Of a stretch of 64,000 nt of DNA, positions 8,413 through 17,754 are shown one piece after another. Below the pieces are notes generated by a model. The model saw only the letters and a list, made by a program, of their open reading frames with translations, was not told the DNA's origin and searched no databases. The DNA is from Aciduliprofundum sp. MAR08-339 (GTDB taxonomy: Archaea; Thermoplasmatota; Thermoplasmata; Thermoplasmatales; Aciduliprofundaceae), in assembly GCF_000327505.1 (NCBI RefSeq), contig NC_019942.1, forward strand, positions 744,001 through 808,000, given 5' to 3'. The position numbers were made by a program, and so were the translations under genes. Within the stretch, counting starts at the first letter, position 1, and every line of letters begins with the position of its first letter.

Positions 8413-9208
8413 GAATAGCTCCGACCATTCCCCGCGTTGTGAGTCCCTCCCCCAGTAAAATGTATGAAAAGATACCAGCAAAAACGGGCTCTGTTGTGTA
8501 TATTATCGCAGCCTGGGATGAGGGTAAAACCCTCTGGGAGTGTGTTTGTGCCAGAATCGCAATGCCTGTTGCAAATATGCCCGTGAATATCACACCAAAG
8601 AGCATCAGTGGGCTCCACTCAATCTGAAATCCCTCAAGGCCCCACCCTCCCGCGGAAAACAGGGCCACAAATCCCAGTTCTATTATGGTCAGTTCCGTGG
8701 GATCGTGTAGTCTGCTGTACTTTGCAACCAGGACCACTTGCACGGCATAGGCGATGGCGCATAGGAGTGTCAGGAAATCCCCAAAGTTCATTCCACCACT
8801 CATGTTTGATAGCAGATAGAGTCCCAACAAAGAAAGAAGTATGGCCGCGGCAACCTTCAGTGATATTTTTTCCTTCAGCAGGAATATGGCAAAAATGGGT
8901 GTGAACACCACGTACAGACCCGTGATGAACCCGGAGTGGGATGAGGATGTGTACTTAAGCCCTATGGTTTGGAACATATAACCCAGAAAAAGGAATATGG
9001 AGAGTACTAATCCTGGGAGCAGTTCCTCCCTTTTTACCCTCAAATTCTTCAAAAGGAAAAGGGCAAGAAGCGCAAATCCCAAGAGAAATCTGAGGGTGAT
9101 GAAACCCATTGGTGTTATGTATTCCAGGGAAGCCTTTACAAGGGGAAATGTGGCACCCCACACCACAGATACGAGGAAGAGAGATATTATGGCAGTGACT
9201 CTACGCAT
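8363..9208 (-). CDS. EamA/DMT-superfamily transporter
   Basis: 281 residues with about ten hydrophobic helices in two homologous halves, typical of drug/metabolite transporters. The FLVSVVWGATFPLVK start and the TEPVFAGIFSYILLGE segment near the end are classic EamA features. The ATG at 9208 is preferred over an in-frame start eight codons upstream because it sits in ATGCGTAG, overlapping the stop of the upstream gene, which suggests translational coupling. Substrate unknown; relatives export amino acids or metabolites. Its 3' end overlaps the sirtuin gene. Confidence 0.9.
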   Translation of the reverse strand: MRRVTAIISLFLVSVVWGATFPLVKASLEYITPMGFITLRFLLGFALLALFLLKNLRVKREELLPGLVLSIFLFLGYMFQTIGLKYTSSSHSGFITGLYVVFTPIFAIFLLKEKISLKVAAAILLSLLGLYLLSNMSGGMNFGDFLTLLCAIAYAVQVVLVAKYSRLHDPTELTIIELGFVALFSAGGWGLEGFQIEWSPLMLFGVIFTGIFATGIAILAQTHSQRVLPSSQAAIIYTTEPVFAGIFSYILLGEGLTTRGMVGAILILLGMLLVALDRSPS

Positions 9209-9731
9209 TTTCCAACCGCTTTCCGTACTCAAATATTCCTCCAGCGTCGTATATGTCCAGGGCCACCTTTGACATGGGTTTTGCCTTGAAAACGAGTTTT
9301 CCGTCCCTGAGTATCTCCCCCGTTTCCAGGTTTATCTCAACCGTATCTCCTGAGCTTAGACCCGAGTTGAATATTCCTGGGGCCTCTATGAGTGGCAGGC
9401 CTGAGTTTATCACGTTTCTCTTGTATATGGCTCCAAATGACTCTCCTATTATTGCCGATATTCCGAGGGCTATGAAACAATCCACAGCCTGCTGCCTTGA
9501 AGAGCCGGCTCCAAAATTGCGTCCAACCACTAGAATATCCCCCGGCTTCGCCTTCTTTGGAAAATCCTCCCATCCAGGTAGGTTTGAGAATGCGTAATTG
9601 CCCATCTCCTTCATGTCGGTGATGTAGAGATACCTGTTGTGGAAAATCATATCCGTGTCAATATTGTCAATCCTTTTTCCATCCTTGTCGGTGATGAGCC
9701 AGATTCTCCCTTTTATTTTTCTTGGTTTCAT
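9201..9731 (-). CDS. leuD: 3-isopropylmalate dehydratase / homoaconitase small subunit
   Basis: 176 residues from the internal ATG at 9731; an in-frame ATG at 9749 adds six. This is the swivelling small domain of an aconitase-type hydro-lyase. Signature features are NIDTDMI near the start and VGRNFGAGSSRQQA in the middle (the usual NFG-x-GSSR). The large iron-sulfur subunit is not in this window, nor is any other leucine gene except the dehydrogenase-family gene at 37952, so leucine, lysine or another 2-oxoacid extension pathway cannot be told apart. It is coupled to the downstream transporter by an 8-base overlap. Confidence 0.88.
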   Translation of the reverse strand: MKPRKIKGRIWLITDKDGKRIDNIDTDMIFHNRYLYITDMKEMGNYAFSNLPGWEDFPKKAKPGDILVVGRNFGAGSSRQQAVDCFIALGISAIIGESFGAIYKRNVINSGLPLIEAPGIFNSGLSSGDTVEINLETGEILRDGKLVFKAKPMSKVALDIYDAGGIFEYGKRLENA

Positions 9732-9895
9732 GGATAAGCAAATTCCCATCTTCTAAATAAATTTTCCTCAACCGAGATTTTTATTCCCATCATCAATCCA
9801 GTGCTCTCCCGGGACGATGGTTGCACCTCTTATTTCTTCCAACGGCAAAACTTATATGCCTTTATACGCTAATCCTAAAATTCTGAGGGTATCAT

Positions 9896-12800
9896 ATGCA
9901 CAGGGCAGTTAAACAGTACAGTATGGAGGAGGTACTATCGCTTTTTGATCCCATTATTCGGGAGTGGTTCAGTTCAAAGTACACAACACTCACGGAGCCC
10001 CAGAGTTATGCAATACCTCTCATACACAGCGGTAAGAATGTTCTCGTATCAAGCCCCACTGGAAGCGGAAAAACCTTAACCGCGTTCATATCGGTAATCA
10101 ACGAACTTTTTTTGCTTGCTAAGGATGATAAACTTGAGGATAAGGTCTACTGCGTGTACATATCACCACTGAAAGCCCTTGCAAACGACATACACAGAAA
10201 TCTGGAAATTCCTCTTGCCGAGATAAATTCCCTTGCGAAGAGTAAGGGAATGAAGATTCCAAAGATTCGCGTTGCAGTGCGTTCAGGTGACACGAGCACA
10301 TCAGAGAGGCAGAAGATGCTTCGCAAGCCACCCCACATATTCATCACCACTCCAGAATCCCTGGCTCTGGTTCTCACGGCTCCCAAATTCAGGGAGAGGT
10401 TCAGGGATGTGCGCTATGTGATTGTGGACGAGATTCACGAGCTGGCCAACAACAAAAGGGGGGTAATGCTCTCCCTAAACCTTGAGCGTCTGGGTTATCT
10501 CGCAGGAGAGTTTCAGCGCATAGGGTTGAGTGCAACTCAGGCACCAATTGAGGAGATTGCAAAGTTTCTGGGTGGCTATGCTGGAGATAAGCCAAGGGAC
10601 GTGCATATTGTTGAAGTTGAGGCCAGAAAAAAACTGGATTTGAAGGTTCTCACTCCCGTGGAGGACCTGACCATGGTTCCCTACGAGGTTGCCAACGAGA
10701 AAATGTACGATATGCTTGTGGATATAATCAACAGGCATCGCACAACACTCATATTCACAAACACCAGGAGCGGCACAGAGCATGTTGCCTATAAACTGAA
10801 GGAGAGGGGGGTGGATAAACTTGAGGCACATCATGGCTCCCTGAGCAAGGAGACGAGACTGCGGGTCGAGAGGGCCCTTAAAAATGGGGAGTTGAAGGCG
10901 GTGATATCCTCCACATCTCTTGAACTGGGAATAGATATTGGCTACATTGATGTGGTTGTGCAAATAGGCTCGCCCAAGAGCATAGCCAAGGGACTGCAGA
11001 GAATCGGGCGCAGTGGTCATGCCTATGGAGCCACCGCCAAGGGCAGATTTCTCGTGTTTGACAATGATGATTTGATTGAATGCACTACCCTTGTAAAATG
11101 CGCCTACGATGGAAAGATTGACAGGGTTAGCATTCCGAAGAACTCACTTGATGTTCTGGCTCAGACCATTGTTGGAATGAGCATAGAGAAAAGGTGGAGT
11201 GTGGATGAAGCGTATCGACTAATCAGGGGCTCATACTGCTATCATGATTTATCCCTTGAGAAGTTTCTGGATGTGCTCAGGTACCTTGGGGGACATGTGC
11301 TTGGCGATACCGTTTACTCCAAGATCTGGTTTGATGAGGAGGACATGGTATTTGGACGCAAGAGGAGCAGTCGCATGATTTACTTCATGAACATGGGTAC
11401 AATCCCCGATGAGGCGGATTACCTTGTTATGGATAATACCTCAAAGAGGTTGGGCACCCTCAGTGAGAAATTTGTGGAGCGCCTCAGAAAGGGTGATGTC
11501 TTTGTCCTCGGTGCGAGAAGTTATGAGGTTTTGAGCATACGCACGGGAAAGGTCATAGTCAAGGATGCAACCGGAAAGCGCCCAACGGTACCCTCCTGGG
11601 TGGGAGAGATGCTGCCCAGATCCTTTGATTTGAGCATTGAGGTTGGGAAATTCAGGGAGTTTGTGGAGAGGAGCATAAGGGATAATGGTGAGAGAAAAAC
11701 CATTGAGATCCTTATGAAGGATTACTACCTCGATTACAAGGGTGCGAGAAGCGTGGTATCGTATATAAAGCAGGGTATGCACCACATCGTTCCCACCCAT
11801 AGGAGGGTGGTCATAGAGGGTTATGTTGGCCTCTCAGGAAAGCACAACATAATATTTCATTATCCCTTTGGAAGGAGGGTTAACGATGCCCTCTCAAGGG
11901 CATACGCCTACAAACTCACGGAGAAATACGGGGTAAATGTGGGAATAAGCATAACGGACGATGCATTTATGCTGACCCTGAAGAGAAGGGTGAAACTTGA
12001 TGAAATGAAGAGCATTTTGTCCTCCGATGAACTTGAGGATACCCTTCGCCGGGCTATATTCAACACGGAACTTTTCAAGCAGAGGTTCAGGCATGTGGCA
12101 TCCCGTTCGTTTATGGTTCTTCGCCGTTACAAGGGCCGGGATATATCGGTGGCAAGGCAGCAGTTGAGAAGTGACAAAATTCTAAAACTTCTAAGCGAGA
12201 TTGAGAAGTTCCCCGTGATGGAGGAAACATTTAACGAGATATTCAATATAGTCATGGATCTACCCAACGCTCTCAAAGTTCTGAAAGATATTGAAAATGG
12301 AAAAATTGAATTGGAGGTCATACCTTACAGTGATGCACCCAGTGTATTTGCCCATTCAATTATCCTGTCGGGTATCTCTGACATTGTGCTTATGGAGGAT
12401 AGGAGCGCTCTGCTCAAGGAGCTGCACATGAAATTACTTGAAAGGGTCATTCCAAAGGAAGAACTTGCCTCCATGTTTGATGAGGCACAGGTGATGGCTC
12501 ATTTTCAGAACAAGTTCAAGATCCGGACACCGGAAGATATCATTGAGTTCCTCAAACTTGCCCCAGGTGCGGATGTGCTGCGCCGCAGGGGCATCAATGT
12601 GTTTGAGTTCTCCGAAATGCAGGTTGATGAGTTGAGGAGTAAAATTGAAGAGTACATTTGGGATGGGAGCATTGTCTCAGTTTACACGACCCGTCTTCTC
12701 TGGACCACCGAGGAAAACTATCCTATATTTTCAACCCTTTACGCCAGGGAACCAAGGAGTACAATTGAGTTTGAGGGGATAAAAAGGGCCGAGGATATAT

Positions 12801-14962
12801 CCAAGGAAAAAGGTCTCCGGGTACAGGAAGTTCTTGAGGTTTTGCACGATATGGAAAAGGCCTATTTGGTGGGAAGGAGAGTCCGTGGTAAGGAGACATG
12901 GTGGTACATGAGAGAGCCCCTGCAAATAAATAGAGAATACGCCCTTGAAATGCTTATAAAAAAACTCCTGTACTTCCGTGCGCCGCTCACATTTGAGGAG
13001 ATTGTATACTCCTTGCACATCTCGGAGGATGAAGTTCAAAAGGCCTTGAAGTACCTTGTTGAGGAGGGTGAGGTTGTCAGGGGCAATTTCTTGATAGGCT
13101 ATGGAGAGCAGTACATGCTTCGTGACGATTATGAGTCCCTTAGGAAAGAATCTGGAATGTGCAGAGAGGCTCTGCAATCATACAGATTTGGTAAAATTGT
13201 GAGGGATATGAGCCTTGATGAATTTTTTGACAGATTCTTGGTTGCATTTAGCGAAGATTCACTCAGAGCCCGGGGCTGCTATGATGATTTTCAGAATACC
13301 CTGCGTGAGGGAAAGGTGATTTATGGGAGATTCATGGGTGGCAAACTCTGCTATACGAATTTAAAGAATGCTCCTCTTTTGATCTCTGTTTACAGAAGGG
13401 AAAAATTGAGTGAAAATGAGGAGAAGGTGCTTTCCCAAATTGCATTGCTTGGAAGCAGGGCCACCTACGCCAAGATAAAGGAGATGAGCAATCTTTATCC
13501 CCACGAGGTTAAGAGGATAATTGAAAAATTGGAAAACAACCTTTACATTTACAGAAAGGTGGTCTTCAACAAGGCTCCCCAGTCCTATCCCTTTGGAATA
13601 ATGAAAATGGATCCTCGGGGTGATGAATCCGAGTTCTTCCAGAGAATTGTGAGGGGATATGGGCCCTTGACTAAAAAGGATATTGAGAATCTCACCTTCC
13701 TGGATCCCAAGGACCATCTGGGCATGTTCAAGAAGGTAAGTTCGGATGGAAAACTGTACTACCATATGGATGATGATTTCTCGCTCCGGGGCAAAGGCTC
13801 TTGTATTTTACCTTCAACGGATCCCTACGTTTACACTAGATTGAACGAGATATACGATAGGTTCGGTGAGGTTTTGAGCAATGTTTACGTAAAGGATGGA
13901 AAAATACTATCAATTTTGGATATGAAGAGGCATGCCGATTTTATCCTTGTCAAGGAGACCTATGGGGATAAGGAACTTTACGAAAAATTGAGGGATGAGG
14001 GAATAGTGCTAACTTCTGAGAATCCTGAGAGCAGTGGGTACAGAAAGATAGGTGATTATTACATTTCAGGTGATGTTGATGCGCGGGTAATTGAACCTGA
14101 GAAGATGCTGAGGTACCTCCTCTGGAAGAATCGTGTTATTGCGGGAAGAAAATTGAAAACCACGCTGGACGTATCAAAACTACTTATGGGGCTTCACAAC
14201 GATTTTGAAACAATTCGCGCCTACAGACCCATTTCCATTGATAAATATTTCCGCTCGGAATTGTTGTATGAGTCTGTGGATTTAATGGGGCATACAATTT
14301 ATGCGGTTCCCGAGCATATATCCATATTTCAGGCCATAAGGCAGGAGGAGATCGATGAGGATATGCGCGTTGTTCTGAGCATATTGCAGAAGTTCAAGAA
14401 GATGAATTTCCAGAGTTTACTGGAGGAATCTCCCCTAGGGAGGGAGAGAACATCTAGAGCCGTTGACTCCCTCTACCATGCCAATTATGTGGCAAAATAT
14501 CCTGGTGGTTATATTCTTGTGGAATCAAAATACTCAAGGGAGTATGCCATTGAGAAGTTCATAGATAACCTTATCAAGGCCTTTGGTCTAATAAGTCCAG
14601 AAATCGTTGAAATATTGAGTGCGAATCATATTTCCCCATGGGAGGCTGTTAAAGTTCTCGATAATCGCCCACTGGTAAAGGGTGCGTATCTCAACGATGG
14701 AAAGATCTACAGATTACCGGGCAACGATCTCCAGGAAATGGATTTTGTGGAGATATACGATAGCACAATAATTCTTGAGCCGAGGGATCCCCTGGTGCAT
14801 ATCCTGCAGCTGTTTCTTCCCATAGAATTTTCAGGATTCGTTGTCATAAAGGAGGGTAAATTTGCTGGGGTGGTTAAGGCAATTATGAGAAAAAAAGGCC
14901 CAAGGATTCAGAAATTCAGCAGTGATGATGCCAGAGATGCATTTTTGAGATTTTTCTCATAG
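9896..14962 (+). CDS. lhr: Very long Lhr-family superfamily 2 helicase
   Basis: 1688 residues. RecA1 carries SSPTGSGKT at 52-60, DEIH at 178-181 and SAT at 212-214; RecA2 carries QRIGRSGH at 368-375. The first roughly 870 residues match the Lhr core (two RecA domains, winged helix, beta-bundle). About 800 more residues contain repeated winged-helix-like segments and an AlkZ/YcaQ-like tail, the layout of long bacterial Lhr (core plus CTD) rather than the usual roughly 900-residue archaeal protein. Lhr proteins are 3'-5' translocases implicated in repair of recombination or alkylation damage. The ATG follows GAGGGTATCAT and an upstream TATA (CTTATATGCC). No internal stop or frameshift is seen. 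Confidence 0.9.
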   Translation: MHRAVKQYSMEEVLSLFDPIIREWFSSKYTTLTEPQSYAIPLIHSGKNVLVSSPTGSGKTLTAFISVINELFLLAKDDKLEDKVYCVYISPLKALANDIHRNLEIPLAEINSLAKSKGMKIPKIRVAVRSGDTSTSERQKMLRKPPHIFITTPESLALVLTAPKFRERFRDVRYVIVDEIHELANNKRGVMLSLNLERLGYLAGEFQRIGLSATQAPIEEIAKFLGGYAGDKPRDVHIVEVEARKKLDLKVLTPVEDLTMVPYEVANEKMYDMLVDIINRHRTTLIFTNTRSGTEHVAYKLKERGVDKLEAHHGSLSKETRLRVERALKNGELKAVISSTSLELGIDIGYIDVVVQIGSPKSIAKGLQRIGRSGHAYGATAKGRFLVFDNDDLIECTTLVKCAYDGKIDRVSIPKNSLDVLAQTIVGMSIEKRWSVDEAYRLIRGSYCYHDLSLEKFLDVLRYLGGHVLGDTVYSKIWFDEEDMVFGRKRSSRMIYFMNMGTIPDEADYLVMDNTSKRLGTLSEKFVERLRKGDVFVLGARSYEVLSIRTGKVIVKDATGKRPTVPSWVGEMLPRSFDLSIEVGKFREFVERSIRDNGERKTIEILMKDYYLDYKGARSVVSYIKQGMHHIVPTHRRVVIEGYVGLSGKHNIIFHYPFGRRVNDALSRAYAYKLTEKYGVNVGISITDDAFMLTLKRRVKLDEMKSILSSDELEDTLRRAIFNTELFKQRFRHVASRSFMVLRRYKGRDISVARQQLRSDKILKLLSEIEKFPVMEETFNEIFNIVMDLPNALKVLKDIENGKIELEVIPYSDAPSVFAHSIILSGISDIVLMEDRSALLKELHMKLLERVIPKEELASMFDEAQVMAHFQNKFKIRTPEDIIEFLKLAPGADVLRRRGINVFEFSEMQVDELRSKIEEYIWDGSIVSVYTTRLLWTTEENYPIFSTLYAREPRSTIEFEGIKRAEDISKEKGLRVQEVLEVLHDMEKAYLVGRRVRGKETWWYMREPLQINREYALEMLIKKLLYFRAPLTFEEIVYSLHISEDEVQKALKYLVEEGEVVRGNFLIGYGEQYMLRDDYESLRKESGMCREALQSYRFGKIVRDMSLDEFFDRFLVAFSEDSLRARGCYDDFQNTLREGKVIYGRFMGGKLCYTNLKNAPLLISVYRREKLSENEEKVLSQIALLGSRATYAKIKEMSNLYPHEVKRIIEKLENNLYIYRKVVFNKAPQSYPFGIMKMDPRGDESEFFQRIVRGYGPLTKKDIENLTFLDPKDHLGMFKKVSSDGKLYYHMDDDFSLRGKGSCILPSTDPYVYTRLNEIYDRFGEVLSNVYVKDGKILSILDMKRHADFILVKETYGDKELYEKLRDEGIVLTSENPESSGYRKIGDYYISGDVDARVIEPEKMLRYLLWKNRVIAGRKLKTTLDVSKLLMGLHNDFETIRAYRPISIDKYFRSELLYESVDLMGHTIYAVPEHISIFQAIRQEEIDEDMRVVLSILQKFKKMNFQSLLEESPLGRERTSRAVDSLYHANYVAKYPGGYILVESKYSREYAIEKFIDNLIKAFGLISPEIVEILSANHISPWEAVKVLDNRPLVKGAYLNDGKIYRLPGNDLQEMDFVEIYDSTIILEPRDPLVHILQLFLPIEFSGFVVIKEGKFAGVVKAIMRKKGPRIQKFSSDDARDAFLRFFS

Positions 14963-15012
14963 CTGGGAAATTGTGAAAATAACGGCATTTGTTATCAAAT
15001 AGCACGGCGAAT

Positions 15013-15063
15013 GTTTTAAATACAACATACGCATATCCATTTACAGGTATACGAATTGTATAC
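15013..15063 (+). promoter_or_regulatory. Orphan promoter-like element with palindrome
   Basis: A BRE/TATA-like GTTTTAAATA at 15013-15022 is followed about 25 bases later by the inverted repeat GTATACGAATTGTATAC at 15047-15063 (GTATAC on both sides of a 5-base spacer). This looks like a promoter with an operator at the start site. The next 40 bases hold only a 10-codon ORF before the convergent helicase gene ends. A small RNA or a relic of a lost gene are both possible. Confidence 0.3.
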
Positions 15064-15106
15064 ACTCATCAATCACATATCACGATGACGCCCCTCCTCC
15101 CCTTTT

Positions 15107-16930
15107 TCATTTCCTGAAAAAATTCTCAATTTCCTCTTTTATGTTCTCTGCCTTTTGCATGGGTATCTCCCTTCTGAAAGAGGCCGCTCTCTTATCCAGG
15201 ATTATTGCGATTCCCCTGTCCTTTGGACCTCTTATTAAACGGCCAATTGCCTGTCTCATCTTTATCAAAGCAGGTGTTCTAAATGTGTATTCCCATCCGT
15301 TTCCAAATTTCGAATCGTAGTACATTTCAAGGGTCCTGAGTTTGGGGGTTGGTTTTGGATAGGGAATTCCCACTATTGCCACGATTTCAAGCTGCTCCCC
15401 TGGAAAATCGAGTCCCTCAAATACCCGTCCACCAATCACTGATAAAAGTGTTCCTCCCTCGCTCCTGAATTTCTCAATCATACCGTGCAATCTGTACGTT
15501 TTCATTCCCCTCTCTTCGGCCATAACCTCCATACCTATCAGTTCCCTTATCTTTGAGAGAATTGAATAGGAGGGGAAGAATATGGCGGTGTTTCTTCCCA
15601 TGGATATTATTTCCTCAATGTATTCCGCGTACCTCTCGATGTGTTTTTCAACCTCTCCGTACTTTGTGGTCACGTCGTCCACATAAAGCACCTTTAAATT
15701 CTCCCTTGGAAAGGGCCAGGGGTACCTCTTAACCATGGTTTTCTCAGGAAGCCCCACAAGATTTCTGTACTCTTCAAGTTGCAGGGTGCCCGAAAGGTGA
15801 ATGGAGGAATGCACCCCCAACAGAACCTCGGTAACCAGGCTAGGATCCATTGAATAAATTTCAAGGGAAGGATTGCTACTCCATCTAACGAGCCTTACGT
15901 ATTCGTAGGAATAGCTTCTCTTCCAGAGGTGTAGAAATGAGCCTGCGTGGTGAATGTGGGATCTTGGAAGTTTCCTTTTTTTGATTCTCTCTTCCCTTAC
16001 CATCTCTCCATAATAAATGAGGTTTTTTGCAAGTTCTTCAATACTGTTTATGCCCGTTCCAAGAAGCAGGGATAGCGAATCTTCAAATGCATAATCTGGT
16101 ATTATCCCCTCCTCATCCTGCACGAATTTCTCCATGCTGTATATTGCCTCTTTCAAAAACTCGGCCAAGTCGGCGAGATTATGCCCAAGTACCTGGGGAT
16201 TTCCGAACTCAAGGGCTTCCCTTTCCATACTCTCCAGCGATTTAACTGATAGTTCCATGCTCTGGAGTTCCCTTGCAAATTCAGGGATGTTGTGGGCCTC
16301 GTCCACGATCAGTATCATCTCCTGAAGGGAGACTCCCATCTTATCCAGTATGCTTCTTCTTATGAATGGGTAAAAAAAGTAGATGTAGGGAAAAACCACA
16401 ACAGTGGCCTCCTGAATGGAATCCTTAAGGGCCTCATAGGGGCATATTTCCATCTCCTTTCCAATGAGGAAAATTTCCTCCGCAGGGTGCCCCTCCATTA
16501 TTATTTTTCTAAGTTTTTCACCCCGCTCAATGTAGTTACTGAAATATGGGCATGCCTCATCTTTTCCGCTGAGAACATCCTTTTTAAGTTTGCCGCATAG
16601 TAAGGCGAGTTCCTCTGGAGTGCCGTCCTTCATATCTTCTCTTTCTCTTGATAGGGGGCATAGGTGGGATCTTCCCTGCATTGCCACAACACTAACTCCG
16701 AGTTTCTTTGCCTCTTTTATCACCTGCTGCTCCTGAGAATTTGTATGCACGAGATACAGTATCTTCATACCGTGTTTAAGGGCATATTTTACAGAGGGAT
16801 ATAGGGTTGCTATGGTTTTTCCGGAGCCTGTTGGAGCCTCGAAAACCATGTGAAAAGAATTCTCCAGTGCGTTTTCAATGTCCCTTACAATTGTGCGCTG
16901 CACTTTCCTGAACTCATATGGGAATTCCAC
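15107..16930 (-). CDS. XPD/Rad3-family iron-sulfur DNA helicase
   Basis: 607 residues from the GTG at 16930. A 5'-3' SF2 helicase of DNA repair. With this start, Walker A (APTGSGKT) is at about 32-39, four cluster cysteines at 91, 112, 127 and 163, DEAH at 210-213, and the Q-x2-GR-x2-R motif (RQAIGRLIRGPKDRG) near the end. A longer reading from TTG at 16972 is open, but TTTTATAA lies within it at 16953-16960, 27 bases before the GTG, so the mRNA should start at the GTG. The N-terminus FPYEFRKVQ matches other XPDs. Distinction between XPD and DinG-type relatives was by eye. Confidence 0.9.
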   Translation of the reverse strand: MEFPYEFRKVQRTIVRDIENALENSFHMVFEAPTGSGKTIATLYPSVKYALKHGMKILYLVHTNSQEQQVIKEAKKLGVSVVAMQGRSHLCPLSREREDMKDGTPEELALLCGKLKKDVLSGKDEACPYFSNYIERGEKLRKIIMEGHPAEEIFLIGKEMEICPYEALKDSIQEATVVVFPYIYFFYPFIRRSILDKMGVSLQEMILIVDEAHNIPEFARELQSMELSVKSLESMEREALEFGNPQVLGHNLADLAEFLKEAIYSMEKFVQDEEGIIPDYAFEDSLSLLLGTGINSIEELAKNLIYYGEMVREERIKKRKLPRSHIHHAGSFLHLWKRSYSYEYVRLVRWSSNPSLEIYSMDPSLVTEVLLGVHSSIHLSGTLQLEEYRNLVGLPEKTMVKRYPWPFPRENLKVLYVDDVTTKYGEVEKHIERYAEYIEEIISMGRNTAIFFPSYSILSKIRELIGMEVMAEERGMKTYRLHGMIEKFRSEGGTLLSVIGGRVFEGLDFPGEQLEIVAIVGIPYPKPTPKLRTLEMYYDSKFGNGWEYTFRTPALIKMRQAIGRLIRGPKDRGIAIILDKRAASFRREIPMQKAENIKEEIENFFRK

Positions 16931-16952
16931 AGAAAGAATAAAAAGATGGCGC

Positions 16953-16960
16953 TTATAAAA
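16953..16960 (-). promoter_or_regulatory. TATA box of the XPD-like helicase gene
   Basis: On the minus strand GGGAAG (BRE-like) precedes TTTTATAA, centred 27 bases from the GTG at 16930. It fixes the start codon and implies a leaderless transcript. Confidence 0.6.
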
Positions 16961-17004
16961 CTTCCCCAGCAATACTTTTTTATGGGATTAGGTGATGTAT
17001 CTTC

Positions 17005-17754
17005 ATGGAGCAATGGGAAGAGGACGTTCAAAAATACCTTCAGATGGGGCTTTATCAGCCAGCGCTTGAACTCATAGAGGAAGTTCTGAAAAAGGGGCGG
17101 GATAAAAAGGCCCTCACCTACAAGGCCTATATATTAAGGTCCATGGACGATGACGAAGGGGCCCTTGAGATTGTGGATGAACTGCTTAAAGAGGGCGAGG
17201 ATGAGGATCTCCTGCTTTTAAAGGGAATGATTCTCTTTGATAATGAGAACTACAAAGATGCGGCCAAGTACTTCCGCAGGGTGACTGAAATGGACCCTGA
17301 AAATATAGATGCATGGTACAATCTCGCATCCTGCTATGATGCCCAGGAAAAATATGACATTTCTGAGAAGTACTACTCAAAATTGGTGGAGATCAATCCG
17401 GAGGATGCCGAGGCATGGAACAACCTCGCGGTTTCCCAGCTCTTTCAGGAGAAGTACGAGAAAGCCCTTGAATCCGCAGAGCATGCGCTCCAAATTGAAG
17501 ATGATTACGATAACGCTTGGTACAACAAGGGTCTGGCGTTACACTATCTTGAAAGGTATAAGGAGGCAATAAAAGCTTTTAAAAAATGCATAGATATTTC
17601 GGACGACCCGGATGCCTGGTACGCCATGGGTATTTCCTATGCCAATATGGATATGATTGAAGAGGCAAAGCGTGCCCTGAGGGAGGCGCTGAGAAGAAGT
17701 CCTGATGATGATGAGATTCGAGAAGCCCTAGAGGGTCTGGAGAATGGACAGTAA
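17005..17754 (+). CDS. Tetratricopeptide repeat protein
   Basis: 249 residues made almost entirely of TPR helix pairs, about six or seven 34-residue units, with canonical W-x2-L-G-x2-Y-like patterns (for example AWNNLAVSQLFQEKYEKALE and AWYNKGLALHYLERYKEAIK). No signal peptide, so a cytosolic scaffold. Its first eleven codons carry an AGGTGATG ribosome site upstream. It overlaps the following GtrA-like gene by 11 bases, so the two are probably made together. Partners are unknown. Confidence 0.88.
   Translation: MEQWEEDVQKYLQMGLYQPALELIEEVLKKGRDKKALTYKAYILRSMDDDEGALEIVDELLKEGEDEDLLLLKGMILFDNENYKDAAKYFRRVTEMDPENIDAWYNLASCYDAQEKYDISEKYYSKLVEINPEDAEAWNNLAVSQLFQEKYEKALESAEHALQIEDDYDNAWYNKGLALHYLERYKEAIKAFKKCIDISDDPDAWYAMGISYANMDMIEEAKRALREALRRSPDDDEIREALEGLENGQ

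Noticed and set aside
9820-9906. Short plus-strand ORF before the Lhr gene (starts MVAPLISSNGK)
   Set aside because: About 25 codons, it overlaps the promoter and start of lhr, and has no ribosome site.
15090-15120. Possible C/D box guide RNA (GATGAC and CTGA near 15083-15118)
   Set aside because: Only a loose C box and one D-like box, with no C'/D' pair or flanking stem.
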